Shown here: in pieces, positions 1-12,600 of the stretch
How the letters are laid out: each line of letters opens with the position of its first letter
How positions within the stretch are numbered: the stretch's first letter is position 1
From: Colius striatus
Taxonomy: Eukaryota; Chordata; Aves; Coliiformes; Coliidae
Reading direction: 5' to 3'
NCBI RefSeq assembly: GCF_028858725.1
Contig: NC_084763.1
Span: 1-64,000 of the forward strand
DNA: 64,000 nucleotides
Notes under the pieces: model-generated
What the model saw: the letters and a program-made list of their open reading frames with translations, nothing else
What the model was told of the DNA's origin: nothing
Databases searched by the model: none
Position numbers and translations under genes: made by a program

Positions 1-217
1 CTCCTAACCCTAACCCTAACCCTAACCCTAACCCTAACCTAACCCTAACCCTAACCCTAACCCTAACCCTAACCCTAACCCTAACCCTAACCCTAACCCT
101 AACCCTAACCCTAACCCTAACCCTAACCCTAACCCTAACCCTAACCCTAACCCTAACCCTAACCCTAACCTAACCCTAACCCTAACCCTAACCCTAACCC
201 TAACCCTAACCCTAACC

Positions 218-258
<41 letters not shown>

Positions 259-3200
259 CCCTAACCCCTAACCCTAACCCTAACCCTAACCCTAACCCTA
301 ACCCTAACCCTAACCCTAACCCTAACCCTAACCCTAACCCTAACCCTAACCCTAACCCTAACCCTAACCCTAACCCTAACCCTAACCCTAACCCTAACCC
401 TAACCCTAACCCTAACCCTAACCCTAACCCTAACCCTAACCCTAACCCTAACCCTAACCCTAACCCTAACCCTAACCCTAACCCTAACCCTAACCCTAAC
501 CCTAACCCTAACCCTAACCCTAACCCTAACCCCTAACCCTAACCCTAACCCTAACCCTAACCCTAACCCTAACCCTAACCCTAACCCTAACCCTAACCCT
601 AACCCTAACCCTAACCCTAACCCTAACCCTAACCCTAACCCTAACCCTAACCCTAACCCTAACCCTAACCCTAACCCTAACCCTAACCCTAACCCTAACC
701 CTAACCCTAACCCTAACCCTAACCCTAACCCTAACCCTAACCCTAACCCTAACCCTAACCCTAACCTAACCCTAACCCTAACCCTAACCCTAACCCTAAC
801 CCTAACCCTAACCCTAACCCTAACCCTAACCCTAACCCTAACCCTAACCCTAACCCTAACCCTAACCCTAACCCTAACCCTAACCTAACCCTAACCCTAA
901 CCCTAACCCTAACCCTAACCCTAACCCTAACCCTAACCCTAACCCTAACCCTAACCCTAACCTAACCCTAACCCTAACCCTAACCCTAACCCTAACCCCT
1001 AACCCTAACCCTAACCCTAACCCTAACCCTAACCCTAACCCTAACCCTAACCCTAACCCTAACCCTAACCCTAACCCTAACCCTAACCCTAACCCTAACC
1101 CTAACCCCTAACCCTAACCCTAACCCTAACCCTAACCCTAACCCTAACCCTAACCCTAACCCTAACCCTAACCCTAACCCTAACCTAACCCTAACCCTAA
1201 CCCTAACCCTAACCCTAACCCTAACCCTAACCCTAACCCTAACCCTAACCCTAACCCTAACCCTAACCCTAACCCTAACCCTAACCCTAACCCTAACCCT
1301 AACCCTAACCCTAACCCTAACCCTAACCCTAACCCTAACCCTAACCCTAACCCTAACCCTAACCCTAACCCTAACCCTAACCCTAACCCTAACCCTAACC
1401 CTAACCCTAACCCTAACCTAACCCTAACCCTAACCCTAACCCTAACCCTAACCCTAACCCTAACCCTAACCCTAACCCTAACCCTAACCCTAACCCTAAC
1501 CCTAACCCTAACCCTAACCCTAACCCTAACCCTAACCCTAACCCTAACCCTAACCCTAACCCTAACCCTAACCCTAACCCTAACCCTAACCCTAACCCTA
1601 ACCCTAACCCTAACCCTAACCCTAACCCTAACCCTAACCCTAACCCTAACCCTAACCCTAACCCTAACCCTAACCCTAACCCTAACCCTAACCCTAACCC
1701 TAACCCTAACCCTAACCCTAACCCTAACCCTAACCCTAACCCTAACCCTAACCCTAACCCTAACCCTAACCCTAACCCTAACCCTAACCCTAACCCTAAC
1801 CCTAACCCTAACCCTAACCCTAACCCTAACCCTAACCCTAACCCTAACCCTAACCCTAACCCTAACCCTAACCCTAACCCTAACCCTAACCCTAACCCTA
1901 ACCCTAACCCTAACCCTAACCCTAACCCTAACCCTAACCCTAACCCTAACCCTAACCCTAACCCTAACCCTAACCCTAACCCTAACCCTAACCCTAACCC
2001 TAACCCTAACCCTAACCCTAACCCTAACCCTAACCCTAACCCTAACCCTAACCCTAACCCTAACCCTAACCCTAACCCTAACCCTAACCCTAACCCTAAC
2101 CCTAACCCTAACCCTAACCCTAACCCTAACCCTAACCCTAACCCTAACCCTAACCCTAACCCTAACCCTAACCCTAACCCTAACCCTAACCCTAACCCTA
2201 ACCCTAACCCTAACCCTAACCCTAACCCTAACCCTAACCCTAACCCTAACCCTAACCCTAACCCTAACCCTAACCCTAACCCTAACCCTAACCCTAACCC
2301 TAACCCTAACCCTAACCCTAACCCTAACCCTAACCCTAACCCTAACCCTAACCCTAACCCTAACCCTAACCCTAACCCTAACCCTAACCCTAACCCTAAC
2401 CCTAACCCTAACCCTAACCCTAACCCTAACCCTAACCCTAACCCTAACCCTAACCCTAACCCTAACCCTAACCCTAACCCTAACCCTAACCCTAACCCTA
2501 ACCCTAACCCTAACCCTAACCCTAACCCTAACCCTAACCCTAACCCTAACCCTAACCCTAACCCTAACCCTAACCCTAACCCTAACCCTAACCCTAACCC
2601 TAACCCTAACCCTAACCCTAACCCTAACCCTAACCCTAACCCTAACCCTAACCCTAACCCTAACCCTAACCCTAACCCTAACCCTAACCCTAACCCTAAC
2701 CCTAACCCTAACCCTAACCCTAACCCTAACCCTAACCCTAACCCTAACCCTAACCCTAACCCTAACCCTAACCCTAACCCTAACCCTAACCCTAACCCTA
2801 ACCCTAACCCTAACCCTAACCCTAACCCTAACCCTAACCCTAACCCTAACCCTAACCCTAACCCTAACCCTAACCCTAACCCTAACCCTAACCCTAACCC
2901 TAACCCTAACCCTAACCCTAACCCTAACCCTAACCCTAACCCTAACCCTAACCCTAACCCTAACCCTAACCCTAACCCTAACCCTAACCCTAACCCTAAC
3001 CCTAACCCTAACCCTAACCCTAACCCTAACCCTAACCCTAACCCTAACCCTAACCCTAACCCTAACCCTAACCCTAACCCTAACCCTAACCCTAACCCTA
3101 ACCCTAACCCTAACCCTAACCCTAACCCTAACCCTAACCCTAACCCTAACCCTAACCCTAACCCTAACCCTAACCCTAACCCTAACCCTAACCCTAACCC

Positions 3201-6200
3201 TAACCCTAACCCTAACCCTAACCCTAACCCTAACCCTAACCCTAACCCTAACCCTAACCCTAACCCTAACCCTAACCCTAACCCTAACCCTAACCCTAAC
3301 CCTAACCCTAACCCTAACCCTAACCCTAACCCTAACCCTAACCCTAACCCTAACCCTAACCCTAACCCTAACCCTAACCCTAACCCTAACCCTAACCCTA
3401 ACCCTAACCCTAACCCTAACCCTAACCCTAACCCTAACCCTAACCCTAACCCTAACCCTAACCCTAACCCTAACCCTAACCCTAACCCTAACCCTAACCC
3501 TAACCCTAACCCTAACCCTAACCCTAACCCTAACCCTAACCCTAACCCTAACCCTAACCCTAACCCTAACCCTAACCCTAACCCTAACCCTAACCCTAAC
3601 CCTAACCCTAACCCTAACCCTAACCCTAACCCTAACCCTAACCCTAACCCTAACCCTAACCCTAACCCTAACCCTAACCCTAACCCTAACCCTAACCCTA
3701 ACCCTAACCCTAACCCTAACCCTAACCCTAACCCTAACCCTAACCCTAACCCTAACCCTAACCCTAACCCTAACCCTAACCCTAACCCTAACCCTAACCC
3801 TAACCCTAACCCTAACCCTAACCCTAACCCTAACCCTAACCCTAACCCTAACCCTAACCCTAACCCTAACCCTAACCCTAACCCTAACCCTAACCCTAAC
3901 CCTAACCCTAACCCTAACCCTAACCCTAACCCTAACCCTAACCCTAACCCTAACCCTAACCCTAACCCTAACCCTAACCCTAACCCTAACCCTAACCCTA
4001 ACCCTAACCCTAACCCTAACCCTAACCCTAACCCTAACCCTAACCCTAACCCTAACCCTAACCCTAACCCTAACCCTAACCCTAACCCTAACCCTAACCC
4101 TAACCCTAACCCTAACCCTAACCCTAACCCTAACCCTAACCCTAACCCTAACCCTAACCCTAACCCTAACCCTAACCCTAACCCTAACCCTAACCCTAAC
4201 CCTAACCCTAACCCTAACCCTAACCCTAACCCTAACCCTAACCCTAACCCTAACCCTAACCCTAACCCTAACCCTAACCCTAACCCTAACCCTAACCCTA
4301 ACCCTAACCCTAACCCTAACCCTAACCCTAACCCTAACCCTAACCCTAACCCTAACCCTAACCCTAACCCTAACCCTAACCCTAACCCTAACCCTAACCC
4401 TAACCCTAACCCTAACCCTAACCCTAACCCTAACCCTAACCCTAACCCTAACCCTAACCCTAACCCTAACCCTAACCCTAACCCTAACCCTAACCCTAAC
4501 CCTAACCCTAACCCTAACCCTAACCCTAACCCTAACCCTAACCCTAACCCTAACCCTAACCCTAACCCTAACCCTAACCCTAACCCTAACCCTAACCCTA
4601 ACCCTAACCCTAACCCTAACCCTAACCCTAACCCTAACCCTAACCCTAACCCTAACCCTAACCCTAACCCTAACCCTAACCCTAACCCTAACCCTAACCC
4701 TAACCCTAACCCTAACCCTAACCCTAACCCTAACCCTAACCCTAACCCTAACCCTAACCCTAACCCTAACCCTAACCCTAACCCTAACCCTAACCCTAAC
4801 CCTAACCCTAACCCTAACCCTAACCCTAACCCTAACCCTAACCCTAACCCTAACCCTAACCCTAACCCTAACCCTAACCCTAACCCTAACCCTAACCCTA
4901 ACCCTAACCCTAACCCTAACCCTAACCCTAACCCTAACCCTAACCCTAACCCTAACCCTAACCCTAACCCTAACCCTAACCCTAACCCTAACCCTAACCC
5001 TAACCCTAACCCTAACCCTAACCCTAACCCTAACCCTAACCCTAACCCTAACCCTAACCCTAACCCTAACCCTAACCCTAACCCTAACCCTAACCCTAAC
5101 CCTAACCCTAACCCTAACCCTAACCCTAACCCTAACCCTAACCCTAACCCTAACCCTAACCCTAACCCTAACCCTAACCCTAACCCTAACCCTAACCCTA
5201 ACCCTAACCCTAACCCTAACCCTAACCCTAACCCTAACCCTAACCCTAACCCTAACCCTAACCCTAACCCTAACCCTAACCCTAACCCTAACCCTAACCC
5301 TAACCCTAACCCTAACCCTAACCCTAACCCTAACCCTAACCCTAACCCTAACCCTAACCCTAACCCTAACCCTAACCCTAACCCTAACCCTAACCCTAAC
5401 CCTAACCCTAACCCTAACCCTAACCCTAACCCTAACCCTAACCCTAACCCTAACCCTAACCCTAACCCTAACCCTAACCCTAACCCTAACCCTAACCCTA
5501 ACCCTAACCCTAACCCTAACCCTAACCCTAACCCTAACCCTAACCCTAACCCTAACCCTAACCCTAACCCTAACCCTAACCCTAACCCTAACCCTAACCC
5601 TAACCCTAACCCTAACCCTAACCCTAACCCTAACCCTAACCCTAACCCTAACCCTAACCCTAACCCTAACCCTAACCCTAACCCTAACCCTAACCCTAAC
5701 CCTAACCCTAACCCTAACCCTAACCCTAACCCTAACCCTAACCCTAACCCTAACCCTAACCCTAACCCTAACCCTAACCCTAACCCTAACCCTAACCCTA
5801 ACCCTAACCCTAACCCTAACCCTAACCCTAACCCTAACCCTAACCCTAACCCTAACCCTAACCCTAACCCTAACCCTAACCCTAACCCTAACCCTAACCC
5901 TAACCCTAACCCTAACCCTAACCCTAACCCTAACCCTAACCCTAACCCTAACCCTAACCCTAACCCTAACCCTAACCCTAACCCTAACCCTAACCCTAAC
6001 CCTAACCCTAACCCTAACCCTAACCCTAACCCTAACCCTAACCCTAACCCTAACCCTAACCCTAACCCTAACCCTAACCCTAACCCTAACCCTAACCCTA
6101 ACCCTAACCCTAACCCTAACCCTAACCCTAACCCTAACCCTAACCCTAACCCTAACCCTAACCCTAACCCTAACCCTAACCCTAACCCTAACCCTAACCC

Positions 6201-6644
6201 TAACCCTAACCCTAACCCTAACCCTAACCCTAACCCTAACCCTAACCCTAACCCTAACCCTAACCCTAACCCTAATGACCCTAACCCTAACCCTAACCCT
6301 AACCCTAACCCTAACCCTAACCCTAACCCTAACCCTAACCCTAACCCTAACCCTAACCCTAACCCTAACCCTAACCCTAACCCTAACCCTAACCCTAACC
6401 CTAACCCCTAACCCTAACCCTAACCCTAACCCTAACCCTAACCCTAACCCTAACCCTAACCCTAACCCTAACCCTAACCCTAACCCTAACCCTAACCCTA
6501 ACCCTAACCCTAACCCTAACCCTAATGACCCTAACCCTAACCCTAATGACCCTAACCCTAACCCTAACCCTAACCCTAACCCCTAACCCCTAACCCCTAA
6601 CCCTAACCCTAACCCCTAACCCTAATGACCCTAACCCCTAAGCC
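1..6644. repeat. Terminal telomere repeat (CCCTAA)n
   Basis: About 1,100 copies of CCCTAA on the plus strand, which is the C-rich strand expected at a left chromosome end, with TTAGGG pointing outward on the other strand. The first 1.4 kb has scattered one-base variants (CCTAA, CCCCTAA and one extra A near 239). From about 1,420 to 6,270 the array is effectively perfect. The inner edge is degenerate, with CCCCTAA units and four TGACC interruptions near 6,274, 6,525, 6,546 and 6,625. A long open frame across the inner edge is only translated repeat. Confidence 0.98.
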
Positions 6645-7036
6645 TAACCGGGTCAGGGGTCAAAAGGTCAAAGGTGGGGTCAAGGGTCCAATGTCGAGGT
6701 CAGGGGTCAAATGGTCGAAGGTGGGGTCAAGGGTCAAAAGGTCAAAGGTCGAGGTCAGGGGTCAAAAGGTCAAAGGTGGGGTCAAGGGTCAAAAGGTCAA
6801 AGGTCGAGGTCAGGGGTCAAAAGGTCAAAGGTGGGGTCAAGGGTCAAAAGGTCAAAGGTGGGGTCAAGGGTCAAAAGGTCAAAGGTGGGGTCAAGGGTCA
6901 AAAGGTCAAGGGTCGAGGTCAGAGGTCAAAAGGTCAAAGGTCGAGGTCAGGGGTCAAAAGGTCAAGGGGTCAAAGGGTCAAGAGGTCAGAGGTTGAGGGG
7001 TTGGAGGCCAAGAGGTCAAAGGCCATGTGGTTTTTA
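6645..7036. repeat. Subtelomeric 27/28-bp GGTCA-rich minisatellite
   Basis: Tandem units built from GGTCAAAGGTGGGGTCAAGG with a GGTCGAGGTCAGGGG variant. The array starts directly after the last telomere unit and decays after about 6,960. Each unit holds several GGTCA pentamers, some in direct-repeat-1 spacing (AGGTCAAAGGTCG). The overlapping open frames (VKGQKVKG-type peptides) come from the repeat and are not proposed as genes. Confidence 0.9.
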
Positions 7037-7605
7037 AGGTCATGAGCTTGAAAGTTGGGGGTCAAAGTGTTGGGAGTGTGGTTGGTGAGGGAGGTGGGGT
7101 TTGGGGTGTGGCATGGTTCCAGGGATGGTGTGTGGGTGTGGTGTGGTCAGGGGGGTGTGGTTGGAGGAGGTGTGGTGTTGGGGTGAGGGGCTGTGGGTAG
7201 GTCAGGGGGTGTGGCTGGTGCTGGGGGTGGAGTTTGGGGTTGTGTTGCAGATGGGAGGGGGGTGTGGTAGAATGAGGGGGGGTGGGGTTGCAGGTGTGGC
7301 CTGGTTGGGGGGAGGGGTTTGGCCATGTCTTGGGAGGGGGTTTTGGGTGTGGTGGTGTTGGTAGGTGGTGATGGGTGTGTGGTTGGTGGAGGGGGTGGAG
7401 TTTGGGGTGTGGTGTGTGGGTGTGGCTGGTTGGAGCTGTTTTGTGTGTGGTGGATGGGGCGGTTGGGTGTGATGGTGTTGGGGGAGGTGTTTGTGGTTTG
7501 GGGGGTGGTATGGTTGGCCTTGGGGAGTGGCTTAGGGGTTGGTAATTGTTTATGTGGGTGGATTAGTAATTGGGATCAGGTGTGTGGGTATATAGTATGA
7601 GAAAA
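7037..7605. repeat. G/T-rich degenerate subtelomeric sequence
   Basis: The plus strand is strongly G/T-rich, with recurring GGTGTGG, GGGTGTGGT and GGGGG runs but no stable period. It looks like an old decayed G-rich satellite. The open frames are Gly/Val/Trp-rich with no domain, so no gene is called. Confidence 0.6.
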
Positions 7606-7629
7606 AGAAGAAAAAATAATAAGTCTGGT

Positions 7630-7727
7630 GCAGCAGAAAATGGCCCAAAAAAATTCTCTGGGAGTAATTTTTTTTTTTTAATTTTTTTTTTTTTTTTTAC
7701 TCCCAGAGAGGGGCCATTTTCTGCTGC
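7630..7727. repeat. Foldback inverted repeat around a poly-T loop
   Basis: The left arm begins GCAGCAGAAAATGGCCC and the right arm ends with its perfect 17-base complement. The inner CTCTGGGAGTAA is also matched, and the spacer is an A/T run of about 30 bases. A second perfect 10-bp hairpin (GTTCTGTTGA) follows at 7,760-7,781. It could be a small foldback element or an inversion made during repair. No coding content. Confidence 0.75.
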
Positions 7728-7784
7728 TTTTAAATTCAGTGTAATTTTTAAATTTAAAAGTTCTGTTGAAATCAACAGAACAAA

Positions 7785-8064
7785 GTGAGAAATGGAAAAA
7801 AAAGGAAGAGAAACAGAAAAAAAAAGGAAGAGAAACAGAAAAAAAAGGAAGAGAAACAGAAAAAAAAGGAAGAGAAACAGAAAAAAAAGGAAGAGAAACA
7901 GAAAAAAAAGGAAGAGAAACAGAAAAAAAAAGGAAGAGAAACAGAAAAAAAAAGGAAGAGAAACAGAAAAAAAAAGGAAGAGAAACAGAAAAAAAAAGGA
8001 AGAGAAACAGAAAAAAAGGAAGAGAAACAGAAAAAAAGGAAGAGAAACAGAGAAAACAGATTGA
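7785..8064. repeat. 21-bp purine-rich minisatellite
   Basis: About 13 copies of a unit of roughly 21 bp, GGAAGAGAAACAGAAAAAAA, differing mainly in A-run length. The plus strand is nearly all purine. The Lys/Arg/Glu-rich and Phe/Ser/Leu-rich frames on the two strands are artefacts of the unit. Confidence 0.93.
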
Positions 8065-8460
8065 GACAGAAAGAGAGAGAAAAGAGACTAAGTCAGATAA
8101 ACTGAGAAAAGAGTAAGAGACTGGGATGGAAAAAAAAACAGAAAAGAGATTAAGTGACACAGAAATATAGAAAATATAATAAGATATAGAGGGAGAGAAA
8201 AGAGACTACAGTCAGACAGGGAGAGACAGAAAGAGAAAAGACTAAGACAAACAGAAAAGGAAATAAGAGACCAGGACAGACAGAGTGACAGAAAGACAGA
8301 GACAAACACAAAACCACATTGGACGATACACAGACACAATAGGTCTCTCAGACACCACAAAAACACAGATGGCACATTGCAAAGGGGAACATTTCAAATA
8401 AGAGACTCAGACACCAATAAAAGACTCAGACACCAATAAACACGGTACATGACAGAGCAA
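8065..8460. repeat. Degenerate purine-rich extension of the 21-mer
   Basis: Diverged AGAGAC, AGACAG and AAAGAG words continue from the regular array and fade out. ATAAAAGACTCAGACACCAA occurs twice near 8,416. Nothing gene-like is seen. Confidence 0.6.
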
Positions 8461-9650
8461 AACCACCTTTATTCCCACCGCCCCAAGTCATCTTTATTGA
8501 AGCTTTTATTATAGCCAGTTCCTTTTACCAAGACCAATACAGAGGCTGCAAATGCAATACAGGGGGCGCAAATCTCGTTACAGGGAGCGCAAATCCAGAA
8601 CTGCATCTACATTTTTAAAAGGTTACAGACAGTTTTCATGTATCTATCAACAGTCCATTGTACAACTGCCTCCCTAGCAATTGACAACACGTGCCAGTCT
8701 TTATATTACTCTTGGTGCTTCTTTCCTTCTTCAAAGACCATATCACCTGCAAATCCATCTCTGGGATGAAGATGCCCCGTCGCCCCTGGACTCTGGAAGC
8801 TCTCCGTTTCCATACCTCTGCAGGGAAACAAAAGTGGAGCGATATTACTACCTCAGAAGTGACAACACTCACAGCAAAAGCTTTTGGTTCCTAAAAATTG
8901 TGCCAACTCCCTTCAATATCTGCTCCTGCCCAATTCTACGTCTTGCTACCAACACCCACAGCCAGTTCCACCAGCTGGCCTCCCGAGTCCGCTTCCCTCG
9001 AAAAATACACCTGCCAGGAAAATGCTCCTCGGGAACGGCGTTCCCGGAGGAGTGGAGAATCCATGGCCCTGCCTGACGAAAACCCCGGCCCCTGGTCGCT
9101 CCGAGCCCAAACTTTGGCGATGATCGTCGCCTCGCAGAGCGACCGGGACCGAGGAAAAAAAAACCCCAGCCGGAGGGAAAAAAAAAAAACCCCCCCGGCT
9201 GGGGATTTTTTATTCTATTAAAAATGTAGAAATTGAAAAACCTGAAAAAGAAACAATTTCAAATTGCAATTCAAACCCCATAACCCCCTCCCCTCCACCG
9301 AACCCTGCCTCCACTCCACCCTCCTCCTGCCCACCCACAACGATGGCGCCTCAAAGCTACATCGCTCCCCAGAAACATCCTTTGCGAGGGCCTCAAAGGG
9401 GGCCCTGCCTGCCAAAGCTTGGCTGCAAACATCACCTCAAGTGAGCCACAACTAAGACAACTACATACAGGGTAAGAGAAAACAAACCCCACCCAAGACC
9501 AGCCTCATTACTATAGGTTTCATCGTACACACCCTAAAGGCAAAAACAAGGCACAGTTCTGCCACACCAACACCTAAACATTCTACCAACTAGACCCTTC
9601 TCCCACAGCCTTGATGCTACACAGCTCCATCTGCGGCCAAAGCGTCGCGC
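8461..9650. other. Single-copy-looking region with minus-strand polyadenylation signals
   Basis: Three TTTATT words at 8,467-8,515 read as AATAAA on the minus strand, which would suit transcripts running toward the telomere. A GC-paired inverted repeat (CCAGCCGG / CCGGCTGG) lies at 9,165-9,205 around A and C runs. Open frames up to about 130 codons exist on the plus strand (8,681-9,076), but I recognise no domain and see no supporting splice pattern. No gene is called. Confidence 0.35.
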
Positions 9651-12600
9651 TTCAAAGTAATAACCGAGTGACACGCTGCTTCACATCAACCCCCGGAACC
9701 CTTGGCTTTGCTTCGATTCTGAGAAACTTGACACGAGCGATCTCCCCAGGAATCCCGACAGGCCCCTGACACTGACCTCGCTCTCTGCTTTACCCTACAC
9801 GCTCGGGCAGAGTGGCTCCACCCCACACCCGTGGGCAAACACCGACACCACGTGAAAGAACACATAGACAACATAAAGACAACAGGGAACTCGGCTCAGA
9901 GATGCCCCGGCCACAGACGATGTTGACCGGAAAGACCTACAGGATGCTACATTGAAGGGAGAAGGCTCTATAGTGGCCTGCCTGAAGAGGGCAGATGTAA
10001 CAGACCGGGCCTGCGCCAGAGGAACGCCCCAGACCCAAGATCCTGAGGACATGAGGAAGAAGTCTGGGTCCGTGCAAAGAGATGGCTGAAGAGCGGAGCC
10101 GCCGATGCGGCCAGAAGTGGTACCGCAGAAGAGTACGGGTCAGGAATCTTCCAAGGTGCGAGATGGATCTACGCTTAAGGATGGCGACACCAGAAGAGCT
10201 TGATTCACACTGCATCACTGCATACAGTGTTCAAGACCCTGAGGATGCTGCCCGAGATCCAGACCTTGCCACCAAAGAGCAAAGAGCGATGAATGAGGAA
10301 GCCCAAGTAAGTGGACGTGAAGAACACAGACAACACAAGACAACACAGAGGCTGGAGTCACTCTGCCCGGTACATGCTGCCAAAAAAGAACTAACTGCCT
10401 CCCTTTCCTTAACTGGTGGGGACTGGCTATGGAACATTACTCTCCTCTACACGACCTTTGAAACACCTCACTGTGACTTGCAACCTTGTTCCCTCCTCCC
10501 TGCCCCAACACCGCATTGTCCCTGTATTTAACTAGCAAGCACAATAGAAACTTGAAAACACAGCAAAAAAAAAGTCACTACTGAAGCCCAAGACCATACT
10601 CACTCCACAAAGCCCCAGGCACGCCCCAAAGCCAAAAGCCCCAGGCACGCCCCAAAGCCAAAAGCCCTGAAAGACCAGGCACTGCACAAAACCCCTCCCT
10701 GTAACTCCTACCTTGGTCCCCTTCTCCCAGCCCCAGGACAACATGATCCCAGTACTTAACTTCCAGAGAGCCACAGGTCCGATTCAAAAAATGCTATCGG
10801 GTGCTACTGCAATACCACACTCTGTCCACATGACAACAGCACTGACGGGCTCTGCTTGCCCCTTGTGTTGTTATTTGGAGAACAGCTTCTGTCTCTGGAA
10901 ATAGAACAAAACAAGTGACCCAGATGCAAAACCAAGTCACTGAGCAAAACCCCCAAAAGCTCACCTGCTATACAAAGCCCCAACTCACTCGGTAGTTAGA
11001 GCCCCAACACCGACGTGTCAAAAGCAAACTGACATGCACTCAGTGCTCCTCCACCTGCCCTTGACTCTACATCCCCAGGCAGAGCACCTCTATGATAAAC
11101 ACACACATATAAACACCAACACCACACAGAACACAGACAACACAACACAGAACTGAGGAGACTCGGTCACACGATGCTGGGACTGGAGATGCCCTAAAGT
11201 AAAGACCTACGGGGCTGTGACAAAGAAGCGAGGCTCCACGGCAGCCATGCAAAGAGGCTAAGGGAACAGCCCAGGATCAGGACTGTGATGATGGATGTGC
11301 AAGAATCCTGACCATGAGTCCCAGAGAATGTAGCAATGAAGGGAATGAGAACAAATCTCAGAACACGGATGCCTACTGAGAAGAGCTGCTGACGCAGCCT
11401 GGAATGCTGCACTGTGGAAAACGACCGACAAAGAATTTCAAGGTGTGAAGATGATCCACAGTTTAAGCTTCTTATGCAAGAAAAGTGGCACTGATGGGCA
11501 CTGGAATGAGGAGGTTTGTTCTTTGAGACCTCAAGGAAAGTGGCCGAGTCATGTGCCGTGTGCCTCAAGTGCAAAAAAAGACTTTGGGACTCGAGGAAAT
11601 CCTGAGATGTGAAAGACAGACAACACAACAACCCACACAGACACTGGAGCCACTCTGCCTGCCACACACTGCCCTTGTCCTGAGAAGTAACTTCCTTTCC
11701 TTGCCTAATGGGGACTCGCTACGGAACGTTCCTCTACACAACCTTTGTAATTCCTCCCTGTGACTCCCGACCTTATCCCCTCCTCCCAGCCCCAACACAG
11801 AATTATCCTGAACTGCCAAAGCCCAAAGGCAAACTGACTGAGCCAAAGCCCAAAGTCACACTCACAAAATAGAACCCCAAAAGTCCAGTCCCTACACAAA
11901 ACCCTTAAGTCAAAACCACACTCGCATAACAAACCCATGAAGTCAAAAACCACACTCACTCAAAATACCACAGCCAAAACCCAAAAGGTCCATTCACCAA
12001 AGAGAACCCCAAAGCCAAAAGCCGACTCCCTCAACAAAACACCAAAGGAAAAACCACATTATTTTAACAAAGCCCCTAAGCCAAAACCCAAAAAGTCCAC
12101 TCAACTAAACACAATCCCAAAGCCCAAGGTCAAAACCACACTCGCTACACAAAACCCCTGACAGCCAAAACCGCTGACAGCCCAGTCACTACACAAAACC
12201 CCTGACAGCCAAAACTCCAAAACCCATGAGCTACACAAAACCTCTGAAAGCCACAACTCCAAAGCCCAGTCACTACACAAAACCCCTGAAAGCCAAAACC
12301 CAAAAGCCCAGGCACTACACAAAACCCCTCCCTGTAACTCCTAACTTTATCCCCTCCCCCCAGCCCCAGTATGGCATTATCCCGGTACTTAACTTGTGCA
12401 GAGCCACAGGTCTGATTCCAAAAGCTGTGTCGGGTGCTGCTGCGATGCGCTGCTCCTGAGCTGCAGTACCGCACTGTGTCCACATGACGGCAGCACCGAG
12501 GCGCTTTGCTTGCCCCTCGTGGTGTTATTCTGAACACAGCTTCTGTCTCGGGAAATAGAACAGAACAAGTCACCCAGATACAAAGCCCAGCCACACCCCA

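Noticed and set aside
7766-8160. Lys/Arg/Glu-rich and Phe/Ser/Leu-rich proteins on opposite strands
   Set aside because: Direct translations of the 21-bp purine-rich minisatellite.
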